This document shows positions 11,071-22,899 of a stretch of 64,000 nt of DNA, in pieces; positions within the stretch are counted from its first letter, which is position 1, and every line of letters begins with the position of its first letter. This DNA is from Siphonodentalium dalli (Eukaryota > Mollusca > Scaphopoda > Gadilida > Siphonodentaliidae): positions 87,936,958-88,000,957 of the forward strand of contig CP136069.1 of assembly GCA_032622095.1 (NCBI GenBank). Reading direction: 5' to 3'. The notes under the pieces are model-generated. The model worked only from the letters and a program-made list of their open reading frames with translations, did not search any database and was not told where the DNA came from. Position numbers and translations under genes: made by a program.

Positions 11071-11515
11071 TGGCCATGTTTGTTAAAGAAATTTGATGAA
11101 ACCCATCTGGTGGTCACCCTGAAGATCCATATCAAGTTTAGTGACGATCGGACATTGGATGTCGTCTGTGGGGGGTGCCAAAAAGACTGGTGACCATGTT
11201 TTTAAACATTTGACAGCTCCCATCTAGAGGTGATCCTAAACATGCCTGTAAATTTTAAAAACATTTCTCCAATAAATGTGGGCTGCAGGGGTGTGCCGAT
11301 GGATTTAAATTTGAATTCCAAGATGGCTGCTGGCACCATGCTCTTAACAAGTTTTGGAAAATTGATGGCTTGAGGTCACCCCAAAGATCCATATCAAGTT
11401 TAGTGATGTCCGGATAAGGCATGAGGCCTGTAGGGTTTCCAAAGGAAATTGTTGATGGACAGATGGACACATGGATGGACGGCAGGCACCAACCCATGGT
11501 AATAGATCAAACTTG
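11070..11515. repeat. dispersed GATGGCTGCTGG repeat
   Basis: Contains CCAAGATGGCTGCTGG, ATCAAGTTTAGTGA and a GGACAGATGGACACATGGAC tract. Same family as at 7040-7680. Confidence 0.7.
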
Positions 11516-13389
11516 ACTTACTTTGCCAAGTTGAGCTAAAAAACGATGGATGACCCATCCCAGTGACAATTAGCTTGCCTCAGTGCTAGTTTACACCACA
11601 GGAATATGTGTCAGTTTGTATGCTATTTATGGCACAAAGATGACAAGCTTGAATTTAGATATATGATTATATAATGTCAATTTTATAGTTTAGAAATATT
11701 TTGTTTTATGGGGGCAGGGGGGTTGTCGCTGGGGCAGGTCATCACAGAATCATTAATAATTAAAGCCTGAGAAATTACAGGATCCCAGATTGACCATCCT
11801 CACACATGGTCCTGCTTCCGAGACACTCAATTGCTCTCATATGTTTTTTTTTAAATCAGAAGAAAAACAGGAGAAAAGTATCAGATCCTAATCATAATGC
11901 TTTCTGTGTCAGAGAAAACCAATATAGTAGGCTATGGGCCATTTATCAATCAGATTATTGCAAAAAAAGTCTATTTCTGGAGTTATTCCTCATGGATGAC
12001 AAGGAGTTTAATATGCACCTTGATGGCGGTGAATTTTTTTGGCGAAATATTTATCAGCATGTATTATTCTAATCACTCACATACAAGCCCTTTGTATTTG
12101 AAAAGTTATTTCATAAGTAGGAGATTCTTATTGTACCATAATTTTCCACCAAAATTCTGTTTTCTCACAATTTTCTGGCAATTAAGGTGTAAATTTAACC
12201 TGGCAACGAAAGCATGGTTCTTGCACCTACTTTAATATCAAATTCAAGGGTTTTTAAGTAGTGTAGGGGTTGAAATTCAAGGGTTTTCAAGGATGTATAT
12301 ACTCGAAAATCAAGGGTTTTCAAGGACACTGGGTTACCATTGATCATATTACCTCAAACATTATAATACCGTACTTAGTATATATGTTACAGTAGTCAAT
12401 AGCAAGTATCTGTGAATACAAGATGCAATCAGAAGGTTTTTTTCGTAATGTGTTTGGTATATGTATTTGTTTGTCAAGCATATCTATATATAGTTTAACC
12501 AGTTGAAATTTTTGATTTATGTCACATGTATATGGTCATGTATTCATTTAAATATTTGTAATATGTCACATGCATATGGACAGGTTCTATCTGTACTATA
12601 TATGGTCACATGCGTATGGACGCGTTATATATATTTTTGTTTTCACGTTTATAATGGATATATATGGCATCGGACTGATAATTTGTAATCTATGTTCCAG
12701 GTTGAAATAAAGCATATTGACCAACCATGGCGTGGTGTCTCCTTACTCTATCCTAGCAATATTTGGACTATAAATAACTTTGGTGGATATCAGCGCTAAA
12801 CAAATTCATATCAAATTTAGTACCCAAACGCCACCAATTTGGCATCTTTAAACCACATGATTAGATTACAGAAAAACATGTATCATTTTGTTGGAAATCA
12901 GTGCTAAAAATATGTTGATCTCCCACTCCCCAACTCTGGCTCGAATAGTGCCACTTTTGGCATCGTTAAACTGCATCATTAGACTCCTCATATCATGGAG
13001 ATGATTATGTATAATTTTGGTGGAAATCAATGACAAAAATATGTCATCGATTGTGTTGCTCCTCCTCTTTTTTCTGTCACCAAAAGCGTCACTTTAGAAA
13101 ATTTTAACCTACACCATTATCTTCCCCTGTAAAAAGTTACTCCTGTTAGACCACTTTGGAGCCATATAGATAATAGGAGCAAATATAGATATAGATCTAA
13201 ATACATATGTGTTTGACAAATATGGGAGTGACATTGACAATACAGCACAACGATAAACTAATATCAACTAGAGGTGTGACTGTCCCAATGGGACTAATGA
13301 TACCCCCTGTGTTTTTAAAATACTAAGATGTTTCACATGTCAGTAAACATTTAGTTAAAATAATAAAATAACAGTTGCCATTGAAGGTG
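11516..13389. other. intron, no gene seen
   Basis: AT-rich. Short tandem TTCAAGGGTTTTCAAGG copies occur at about 12240-12325, and three ATATGTCACATG(T/C)ATATGG copies at about 12518-12620. No splice-bounded coding frame found. Confidence 0.45.
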
Positions 13390-13705
13390 CACAAACCTAA
13401 CCTATTGACCGAAAAATGTAGGAATAAAAGCTCGGACAAAATTATACATGTTGCAAAAAAATTCTAAGTCGAAAAAGGGGGAATAACTCCACCAAAAAAA
13501 GTCGGACAGACGTCATAATCGCAGGTGCACAGGTTCCCATGGTGGTTGATGTCTGTGCCGCCAAGTTTCACGGAAATTGATCAAAAAACGACTGAGAAAA
13601 ACTCCGGACAAATTTGTGTCCACAGACGGACGATGGACGGACGACGGCCGGACGGACGAGCTGACTCCAGTATACCCCCCCTAACTTCGTTGCGGGGCGT
13701 ATAAT
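13390..13705. repeat. dispersed repeat ending CGGGGCGTATAAT
   Basis: Contains AAAAAGGGGGAATAACTCC, a GGACGGACGACGGCCGGACG tract and a GGGGCGTATAAT end. It belongs to the superfamily of the array at 60465-61415, which ends ACGGGCGTAT. Confidence 0.65.
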
Positions 13706-13905
13706 AAAATACTGATAATATCATGTACTTTGCAACAGGAAATATGGTGATAATGAAAATGTTGGCATGGTATTTTAGCAACTAACCATTATTTCACTAT
13801 TCTATATAATAATTCAAGGTACATGACAGACAAAGGAAACTAAACAATATGAATGCAAAATATTTACCAGTACATTGAAGGTTATTTCTTAATTAGGAAT
13901 GCTTA

Positions 13906-14171
13906 ATACTTTGATGACTGAGCTTCCTGAATTTTTGCGAAAAAGCCTCTGCCAATTAATGCATTCTCTTATATATGTGTGTCACCCATGGGGTGCCTCG
14001 CATATATAAGAGAATGCAACAGCCTAACAATATTTACCTTGATCTTGTAAGCCAGTGCATTCTCTTATATGGGCAAGGCTCCCTATTGGAGACTCGATTA
14101 TATAAAAGAGAATGCACTGGCACAGGGTCTTTAATGCTGCACCACCACAGCTCCCGTCATGATAGGGTTAA
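13906..14171. mobile_element. TTAA MITE copy 3, decayed left end
   Basis: The right end TCATGATAGGGTTAA is clear and the left end (TGATGACTGAGCTTCCTGAA) has lost its TTAACCC. Inside are inverted GCATTCTCTTATAT segments. Confidence 0.75.
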
Positions 14172-14530
14172 ACATTAAAGCCCCGCAAGGCATTTGCAAT
14201 GTGAACATAAACTAATAATTTGTATACATAATGTCATAACGGTATATTACCTAAGATGATACCTGTTTCATGAGGAGTCAAAATTTAACTCATTATGGTA
14301 TTACCAGAATATTTATGCAAAGTGCTAAAACGTATGTTTTCTTGTGTTTTAATACCAATAAATTAATATAAGATGCCTGTGTGCTGTCATTGACGATGCA
14401 GTTAATGTAATAAGGAAGTTAAGAGAGCACTACAACTGATCGTGATATATGCTATTTGTATCTTAATTAGAGTTTAATTGTTAGTTGCTGACCAATTTGG
14501 TGTGAAAAGGTTACATTATTAAAGGCTGAC
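14172..14530. other. intron, no gene seen
   Basis: AT-rich sequence between the TTAA MITE and the linker exon. Confidence 0.4.
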
Positions 14531-14569
14531 CATTTTCAGGAGAAGATGTTGTCGACATGTCTGTGCTAT
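14531..14569 (-). CDS. exon: short Ser/Thr linker (B)
   Basis: Acceptor ATTCTCTTCTTTCAG with a strong polypyrimidine tract, 39 bases, donor G|GTCAGC, phase 1 on both sides. It reads STDMSTTSSPEN. Sequence and flanks match the exon at 22381-22416: both share the acceptor tract and the AAGGTTACATTA-type downstream intron, so one is a duplicate of the other. In the assembled frame it lies just before the Frizzled-type domain. The donor is weaker (GTCAGC rather than GTGAGC), so it may be skipped or recently inactivated. Confidence 0.55.
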
Positions 14570-14639
14570 CTGAAAGAAGAGAATGATATATAATAGTTAA
14601 AAACTTACTAAACCTAAAAATATAATATAAGTGCAGAAG

Positions 14640-14715
14640 GATCTGTATTAATTGGTGGGAAATGTTCAGATAATATTAAGTTCAACAAAACTACGTTTGC
14701 TGAACTTATTTAGGG
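14640..14715. mobile_element. TTAA MITE fragment (TTCAGATAAT family)
   Basis: TGGGAAATGTTCAGATAATA and TTAAGTTCAACA match the cores of the elements at 46146-46394 and 47699-47949. The ends are not preserved. Confidence 0.5.
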
Positions 14716-15007
14716 ACCTTGTCAAATTACAAGTGGAAATTCCGCCGGAGAACAGAGTTAAAAACTCTGGTCTCCGCTTGTGAAATTTAAACACATACTG
14801 GAGTTTTTCCTCCGCTGGAAACTCCAGTGGTAATTACGCTGATCTGTGTCCAAATTGACAGAAATTCTGCTGAAACCGGAACAGTAATAAACTCCACTGT
14901 GCATATATGGCAAGAAATGTGGCCAACAGAAAATACATCAGCATTTTTGTCCCAGTGATAAGTCCTGGGACAAGCCGAGATAGGCGAGACAGAACAAAAT
15001 AAAGTAT

Positions 15008-15160
15008 ATATAGTCTGTCTCGCTCCTATCCCAGTAGAATCAGTTTGGTCCCTGTTCTCTGAGTAAAACTACCTGCTGTTTTTTCTTGTCTCCCTCCTGT
15101 CCCAGTAGAATCAGTTTGGTCCCTGTTCTCTGAGTAAAACTATACTCTATGTTTTTTTTT
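15008..15160. repeat. tandem duplication, about 77 bp
   Basis: Two near-identical copies of CCCAGTAGAATCAGTTTGG...CTCTGAGTAAAACTA. They are adjacent to the 158-bp array and share its GTCCCAGTAGA / GTCCCAATAGA element. Confidence 0.85.
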
Positions 15161-15189
15161 CTGACTGCGACAGAATTATTTATTGAACC

Positions 15190-15716
15190 AATTTCTAATG
15201 TTTTCATATTAAATATATTATTTATCTTTGATATTTCCTGTCCAAATAGAAAGGTCTGGGACAGACCGAGACAGAATAATTTTGAAGAGAATCTTATTTG
15301 GGAACCATGGGACAAACTGATATGACTGGTAAAGACCGAGACAAACACATTTCTAATGTTTTCATATTAAATATATTATTTATCTTTGATATTTCCTGTC
15401 CCAATAGAAAGGTCTGGGACAGACCGAAACAGAATAATTTTGAAGAGGATCTTATTTGGGAACCATGGGACAAACTGATATGACTGGTAAAGACAGAGAC
15501 AAACACATTTCTAATGTTTTCATATCAAATATATTATTTATCTTTGATATTTCCTGTCCCAATAGAAAGGTCTGGGACAGACCAAAATAGAATAATTTTG
15601 AAGAGGATCTTATTTGGGAACCATGGGACAAACTGATATGACTGGTACAGACTGAGACAAACACATTTCTAATGTTTTCATATTAAATATATTATTTATC
15701 TTTGATATTTCCTGTC
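15190..15716. repeat. 158-bp tandem array, about 3.3 copies
   Basis: Units start at about 15190, 15350, 15508 and 15665 with TTTCTAATGTTTTCATATTA, continue through AAAGGTCTGGGACAGACC and end with ACTGATATGACTGGTA. Copies are nearly identical. Open frames on both strands follow the repeat and are not genes. The array stops abruptly where the TATCGGGA element begins. Confidence 0.95.
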
Positions 15717-16653
15717 AGCCTATTTCCTGATAAATCCCGATAGCATATACAGTTATCGGGAAATTATTATCGGGAAATGACGCAACGTTTATCGTTACAT
15801 AAGCTATCGAGATTCTGTCGGAGTTTACTTTCATTTCGGAGTATCATAATCCGAAAACAACACCGCATGCTGTTTGGAAAGTTTCTGTATCGGAATTACT
15901 CCGTACTTATATCGGGGTATCGCGGTTTTATGTTTTGTAGGCCTATCGTCCTAATATGAGAAATCATCAGTATAATATAGTTTTACAGTATCGGGGGAAC
16001 ACGTGTCGTAGAACTATTATATATTTACAGTGGTGATCAGTGGGTGCTACAATATCGTATTTTACCTGGACAATACACCCCCACCCATCGGGAAATCTTC
16101 AAAATTAATTTGCGGGGGGAGCATACCCAAATATTTATGCAGTTGTACAATGTACCACCTTAATAATCGGCGCTGCTCTCCGATCATTTATGGAGATGTG
16201 TGCATGCATTCCACGCGACGGAGTATAAAGACTATCCAAATGGCAAATGCAAAAGATTTGTATTTATTCGCGAATCGCGACGACACAATTAATGCATGCA
16301 CAATCGAGTGCTTTAGAAATAAACTGACAGATCTAATTATTATACCGTTACGCAGTCTTAATATGAGATGTCGTACGTTCTATTTTTAACCCGATTCCAG
16401 GAATGTGGTCATCCATGTTTACGTTTCTGGGAACAACACATGTGACATTGCAGAGTATAGGCCCATATTTATATACATGCAATCATGTGTGAAGTCACTT
16501 GATCGTGCTTCTCTTGAAGACAATCATTTTCAGATTTTACACAGTGAACCGGTAAAAACAATTTCAAACATGGGATGTACAACTCCAGCTTAAAAAAATA
16601 TCAGGCCTGTGCGTATATATTCCGAATATACAGGCTTTGTTGTTTTGCAGTTT

Positions 16654-16654
<1 letters not shown>

Positions 16655-16723
<69 letters not shown>
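16655..16723 (+). repeat. uninterrupted run of 69 G
   Basis: Sixty-nine consecutive G by count. It is expected to form G-quadruplexes and to be unstable in replication and sequencing, so the exact length is uncertain. Confidence 0.9.
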
Positions 16724-16725
<2 letters not shown>

Positions 16726-18187
16726 GTCCTGCTTTATATGTATACTTTCAGCATTAACAATTTAGTTTTTTCATGAATCCTAATATGGTAAATAAAGAGC
16801 GTCTACAGACCTGTGAAAATATGAATGGAAAATTCCATGAACATCTCCAGTGCAAAAGTTATAAATACGCAAAGCAATCATAACATTTTAACTGTCAGTA
16901 AGTGTGTGCATGGGCTGCTTTTGTATATAGTGTACATTAATTTTGTTTTCTGTAATTACTACTAATTATAGGCTGCATTGATTATTTCGATAAGTTGAAC
17001 ACAGCCTAATTATGTTCTAACAGTGACAGTGTCGAATTTCACAATTGCATCATCAGGGTCAAGGTAGTTACCACCTGTGTCATGATGCGATTTATTTTTA
17101 GTATATTTCGTCATCTTTTTCAAAAAGATGTCTTGCTAACTTTCATTTAGTTTGATATCTCAAATGCACAATGAGAAAGTACTTTATCGACATTAATAGC
17201 CATTCCATCTTTTTCAAATGACTTGACAATATTATGTCATATATGATGGGCATGATCGACGCATCGAAATGTGCAGAGATCTATCGATCATAACTGGGAC
17301 AAGTTCGAACATCGGGTGCATGAGGTTCTCGGAGGAGTAAACATTTTTGTCAGCGCTGATTATTTTGTTCTTGTGTGATTACTAAAGTACACATTCACTG
17401 CGCATTATCGCTTAGTTGCCAATTTGTGACGTGAAAAATTAAAGAATTGACAGTGCAAAACTTGTGTTATGTTTTATTTGAATTGCTTGTGTCAGTAGGC
17501 GGCGAGGCGAATCACGTGCAAGACGCGCCATTTAAAAAAATTATGATTTAACGCATTTCGTTATCTGCATTTTAAGAATGTTACATTGAGTATGATTGAG
17601 AAAAAATACTCTGGGAGAAATTATATCTATTGGCCGTAGTTTTGAGAACAAATTTATTCTTGAATGATGAATCGAAATCCTGGCAGCACGAATTGTTTAC
17701 TAGACACTGATGGCGCCAAAATATAAGCGCAAATCAGGTGGGGGGAAATCAGCAGAACAATATAGTTCTCAAATATTGTTTAAAGAAAGCTACCTGTGAT
17801 TGAAAATCAACTATTTGAAGCCAATGTGTAGTAATTATCGTAATCTTAACGCATTTATTTCACATGTTTGGTAATTTATTCGATTTTTATGAAATACATA
17901 TTTGAATTTTTTCTCACGTTCACTTTGGACCAGTCTATTGCTAGTGTTGAAGGGATACTACCTTTATATATGTGCTGTATGTATAATTTGCAGAAATAAT
18001 TCAATGGACAATTTAATAACTTCCAATCAAAACTTGAAATGTGTAGAGTTTTAATTCTTTGAAACAAGCTTCCACCCCAATAAAAATGTGCTTACGAAGG
18101 AAGCTGTGGACATATCCAAACAGAAATGGAAACAGAAACAAATATATAAATAAAACATGCTTGATTCATCGATTATCAAAACAGACA
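16724..18187. other. no gene seen
   Basis: AT-rich interior of the TATCGGGA element or sequence inserted in it. No domain or splice-bounded exon recognised. Confidence 0.4.
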
Positions 18188-20583
18188 TACCGTACTGACC
18201 CGGTTCAAAGCCCATGCCCGTGTTTAAGCCCACCCATATATTTTGGCCAAATTCCATGCACAGGGGTATATTCGTGTTTTAGCCCACCCCAAATTTTGTT
18301 CAATTTCAGCGGTGGTAAGAAAGCATTTGCTAATGATACTTCCCAAATAAATAATTCCAATATATCGGGAAGTATATTCACAAACGATTGGTGACGGCGA
18401 GAATGCCACGAAAAATGGAAAGTTATACTTCGTAGGTAAGTGATAATAATAAATAAAATAAAATAAAGTGAATCTTAAAATCTCATTTGTTTATTCAATT
18501 ATACTTCCTGGGGGAAACCAATCGTCAACAGACATCAAATACAAAAGAACGCACTCGCTAACGGCGTATATCTGAGAACGCGGTAAACATCAGTAACTTC
18601 AAAGAGTCACGTGCGTGCATCACGCACATGTCAACAACAGTACTGTAAAAACATATTCTTTGTATGTCGGTATGTTCCTACATGTGGCCAAACACAAAAA
18701 GAACTCATTCCCTGGTTATGTAAACACACGGTGGGTATAATAATGGGGCAGAAGGGGGACTTGTCATCCACAACACCCCAACAGCACAAGATGCCTTCAA
18801 AAAAAGAGATACCGATGTCGTATTGGTACCCGGTGGTTAGTATATAATAATCATTATTTAAAAATTTTAAACTGCTATTTTTCACGTTTTACGGTATAGA
18901 CTATAGTATAAACATTAATCTGTGTCAACGGTTTGGGAGTGATAACACTAAACATTCAAACACGTGTTTTTTTGTATTCGTATTTACATCGTCATTTCGT
19001 TAATTAACTAGACTCACTGACTTTGTTAAATTGGTCACTATTAGTGCTGTGCGTCGGATCCAATAATCCGAATCCGATCCCAGCCGAATCCGATCGGATT
19101 CGGATCGGATTTACAATGTTTAAAAAATCGGATTCGGATCCGGATCGGATTCAGAATTGTCGTCGGATTCGGAGTCGGATTTTCAAAAATGCTGTCGGAT
19201 TCGGATCGTCTGGATCGGACCGTACAATCCGATCTCCATCATGTTACATTTATGGGGTGGATAACTTGGATTCTAAGTTTCTAACTCAGTCTCAGAGTCT
19301 CAGATTAAACGTAGGGCCTATATAAATGTAGTCTACTCTTACTGCCATCTTAGTGTGTCAAGGTCAGACGAAATTTCTAGGAAATCTGACGTCACGATTC
19401 CGCGAAAACACATTTTCTCAGAAGTTACAGACTACATACTCCAATTCGTCCAGTCGTTTCAGCCTCCATCAACTTAAATTACAGAGCAGTACAGACTACA
19501 GAGTACAGACTACAGAGTACAGATGTTTCGTTAGTTCGTAACTTCGTGCCACCATGTCACTTACACTGTACGTACTACGTAGTGTCTTACAGTACTGTCA
19601 CTTAGGTAAGTTAGGACAAAGTTCCAGATTCCCGAATCCCCAATTCCCGATCATCCCGTTAAATTCTCTAACTTTTCTTATATGCGTCTACACTCTACAC
19701 TGAGTAGTACACTCTACAGTCCCCCTTCATCCCAATGACCCATCCCTTGACCTCAGCTACAAAAGTTTGATGTTGAAACACACATTTTACACGATGTTGT
19801 CACATTATTTGCAATTTATATGTTGCGGATTTGGGTCGGATTTCGGATTTAGCGATACACACGGATTCGGATTCGGGTTCGGATTCAAAATTGACATCGG
19901 ATTTCGGATTCGGATCGGATTCAAAATAGCCATCGTATTCGGATTCGGATTTTCAAAAATGCTGTCGGATCGGATTTTGGGTTCATGTCGGATCCGACGC
20001 ACAGCACTAGTCACTATTGTTTTGTAGACAACGGGCCATGAATATAGCACTGGGTTCATTGTTATCCTAATCGGATTAAGTCACTCTCTTATATTTTGCA
20101 TAATATTTCCCTGTACAATTTTCAGACATTTTTTAATTATTATCTTTGGCTTCGATGACGACGGCAAAGTTGTGTTTTAATTATATTGTTGTCTGAACAT
20201 TGATATAAACTATAGATATAGACTATAGATAGTGGATTTACCCAGCTGTCTGAAATGGCAGAAATCCGATGACCCATGATGCTTACAAACTGTCATTTAT
20301 GGGAATTTTGGGCAATAAAACAAGACAAGAAGTAATAAAATGAAAAAAATACTTTCTCAAAGTAACTTATACTTAACTTTATTTAATCTGGAAGCTGTGT
20401 ATATTTCCCCAAAACTCTGTGTTGGATCGACTTTATTTTATGGATCTATTTCTTCAGTTTTACTGTCCCGATTTCTTGGGATTTTTGGTTTGCAAAGTGT
20501 CATATCCGAGTTTAAGCCCACTTGGATTTTTGAGCTCAAATAAAACAAAGGCCCCCTGGGCTTAAACGCGGGTCAGTATGGTA
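18188..20583. mobile_element. Tigger-like TA element, interrupted by a hAT-like element
   Basis: Inverted ends TACCGTACTGACCCG and CGGGTCAGTATGGTA carry TA on both sides. Adjacent GTTTAAGCCCAC and GGGCTTAAACGCGGG segments extend the inverted repeat. No transposase frame found. Confidence 0.7.
19042..20009. mobile_element. hAT-like element with intact 8-bp TSD GTCACTAT
   Basis: GTCACTAT occurs at 19034-19041 and 20010-20017. The inverted ends are TAGTGCTGTGCGTCGGATCC and GGATCCGACGCACAGCACTA, a 20-bp perfect match. Both subterminal regions are arrays of CGGATTCGGATC-type motifs. The interior has no transposase. Perfect ends and duplication point to recent movement. Confidence 0.95.
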
Positions 20584-20830
20584 ATTGTTTGTGAAATAAA
20601 TGGGTAAATTATCGGAAAGTTATCGGCAATACACAACATAACTTTCGAACTTTTATCGGGAAATATTTGGGAACTCAGCGTGTTATCGGAATATTTAGAT
20701 GTGGTATCGGAATATTTTCGGAAAATCGCGACCGCTCTATCGGGATCTATCGGGAAAGTTAGAAGATAGTTTTTGAGTTATCGGGATATTTATCGGGATC
20801 CCGATAGTAGTTTTGAGATGACCCCTTAGG

Positions 20831-21904
20831 ATATCAGCTCGATACTTAGAGAGACAGGCGGATTAAAAAAATAATGTTTCCCCGATATTACAAAGAATAA
20901 CTTGAGAACGGAAAATGTGAACAGAACCATTGACCACTCTTCTGAATATCCACATGGTAGTGAACATCACTACCAAATTTTATTGGGATCGGAAAACCTG
21001 TGGTTGTGATATCTGTTAGGCAAGGCGGACTGATTGACGACAAGATGCATGTTGTCAAGTATACCCACCATACAGGCCTCAGCTTGCAGGTTGAGAATAG
21101 GGAGAAGTGACTTCTCCCTCTGGCAGAAATAGGGAGAAGTGAGAGCAAAATAGGGAGAAGTGAGAGACTGGAGAATAATTTGATTTGATATTGATTGATT
21201 TATTTGAGTGAACTTTTTCACTATCTATTATGTATGTATTCATCATTGATTTTGATTGATGTTAATAAAAATATATTTAACACCAACCCCACCCCATATC
21301 CAGCATTTATTCCAGGTGAGTTCAATTACATGTAGATGGGCAAATTCTTTTATCGGGAGCTCGCATTTAGCAACATGATATGCACACTTTAAATATGCAA
21401 GAATCTTAATTTTATCGCCAGTTATCTTCTGCATTGGCAATCTTACTTCTGGTCACAGCTGTAATGTGCCAATGTGTAAGGACCAAATGAAATGACTGCT
21501 ATAATGTCCTTAATAATCCGGTTTCTAATTACAACTATTTAGTTTGGCGTATGTATACGTATGTACAATGAAAGTTGGCATTCGCTATTCGGCTTGGGGC
21601 AATAACATCGCTGTCCTATAGAAACGTGCTTCGATATTTTGTCACGTTTGAATGTAATAAAAACTTTGAGTGACCACGTGTTTCGATATTTTATTCATGT
21701 GTTAAATGTGGCCCCACCCAAACAAATAATGTTAAAAATTGTCTTTTGAGTGAAATAAAATTAGTGCGACACCTAATCGACAATAAAAAACGAAAACATT
21801 TGAGTGACCACGTGGTTTGATATTTTAGAGTTGTTCTTCTTACATAGCCTTCCGCTGTGTATATACTTATTTATACTTACAAAGAGCATGCCTAGCGTGG
21901 TTTG
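20831..21904. other. no gene seen; small GGGAGAAGTGAGAG repeat
   Basis: AGGGAGAAGTGA is repeated three times at about 21090-21170. CCAAATTTTATTGGGATCGG at about 20970 belongs to the dispersed ACCAAATTTCATTGAGAT repeat family. Otherwise AT-rich. Confidence 0.5.
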
Positions 21905-22129
21905 TCACGTTTTGCTGGGAACATAATGCCCGCGTGTGTAGGCAGTATCTAATTTGACGTCATGACACACAGAACAATTCCACTTATCGTTGGCGTCTTG
22001 AACATACCAGTCAAATGCATTTTGATTTAGTTTTTGGCATAATTTATTCGACGGTGACCCCGAGGAGGGAATATCTTCACATTTGCGTTTAGCGGACGGA
22101 GAACTTGTGAACCAAGATGATAATGACAT
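21905..22129 (-). pseudogene. transposase-type zinc-finger N-terminus, probable relic
   Basis: The minus-strand open frame reads MSLSSWFTSSPSAKRKCED, a linker, then FDWYVQDANDKWNCSVCHDV and a GHYVPSKT end. The W-x-V...W-x-C-x-x-C...GH-x-VP-S pattern resembles the N-terminal zinc-finger segment of hAT-derived and KIAA1586-like proteins. That assignment is from memory of the pattern and is uncertain. The frame stops after 74 codons, just before a good donor (TTT|GTAAGT near 21870) that would need readthrough. No catalytic region follows. It is either a single exon with a premature stop or a dead transposon fragment. Confidence 0.45.
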
Positions 22130-22380
22130 CTTATCTTGGGATTACCTTTGTTTCTTTAACCAATACAATTCTAGTTAAAGAATATGTTGGGCCATTTTAC
22201 CTAAACATCAAGTTCAGATACAATCGAAAATCGGAGGGCGACTTCACTTCTCCCTGGTGCGACACTAAGGCGACTTCGTGGCGACGAGGGCGACTATTTC
22301 GCCCTACTCGCCTGGTAAGCTAAGGCCTGCCACCATACCCATCGGTTGTAAGGGTGTGAAAAGGTTACATTAAGGCTCAC

Positions 22381-22416
22381 CATTTTTAGGAGATGTTGTT
22401 ATCATGTCATTCATAT
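22381..22416 (-). CDS. exon: short Ser/Thr linker (A)
   Basis: Acceptor ATTCTCTTCTTTCAG, 36 bases, donor G|GTGAGC, phase 1 on both sides, reading MNDMITTSPKN. It is homologous with its flanks to the exon at 14531-14569, so the pair arose by duplication of an exon with surrounding intron. In the assembled frame it follows the third EGF repeat (junction codon AAT) and precedes linker B (GAT). As with any exon this short, the evidence is splice sites, duplication and frame, not homology. Confidence 0.55.
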
Positions 22417-22899
22417 CTGAAAGAAGAGAATGATTGATATATAATTTTTAATCACTTACTAATCCTTTGAATTTTTAACTGCTTGGGGATAGGAAGTTGC
22501 TGTGCCCTCTGATCATGGTACATAGCAACAAATCATTTAGATATAAAATAAACAGTATAGTCTGGCCACCAAGTCAAAATGCTTGTTTTCACATATAAAG
22601 TTTTTATCTCAGTGGATTCCGGTGGTCTAGAGCACCATTATGAAGAATCCACTGGCTGACAGCCTTAAGGAATTTAAGATATTGGAGTGAAAACAAAATG
22701 GAGGTCAAAATAGCCATCCTTCTGACAAAGAGTTCGTTTCTACTGGAAAATGAGTTTCAATGACACCGTATCTCAACTGGAAATGGGATCATGCCATATA
22801 TTACAGTGTGATAGTTTATATGCTGATCTAACTAGAGGTTACCCTGAAGATGCACAAACAGTTTGGGATTAATCAGATAAAAACATGGACGCCAGCAGC
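22417..22899. other. intron, no gene seen
   Basis: AT-rich. The right part grades into the GATGGCTGC repeat family. Confidence 0.4.

Larger units (their letters stand above)
15717..20830. mobile_element. TATCGGGA-motif element with nested insertions
   Basis: Arrays of ATCGGGA/TCCCGAT motifs lie at about 15735-16100 and again at 20600-20810. The right terminus AGTTTTGAGATGACCCCTTA (from 20809) is the same as that of the element at 57776-59507. The matching left terminus is missing, probably cut off where the 158-bp array abuts. The body contains the Tigger-like element at 18188-20583, which itself contains the hAT-like element at 19042-20009. Small frames at 15.8-16.6 kb show no domain. Confidence 0.6.

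Noticed and set aside
15040-15664. Near-identical minus-strand frames
   Set aside because: Copies of the 158-bp tandem unit; the same peptide appears once per unit.
18631-18885. Overlapping frames on both strands
   Set aside because: Mirror images inside the Tigger-like element, with no conserved motif.
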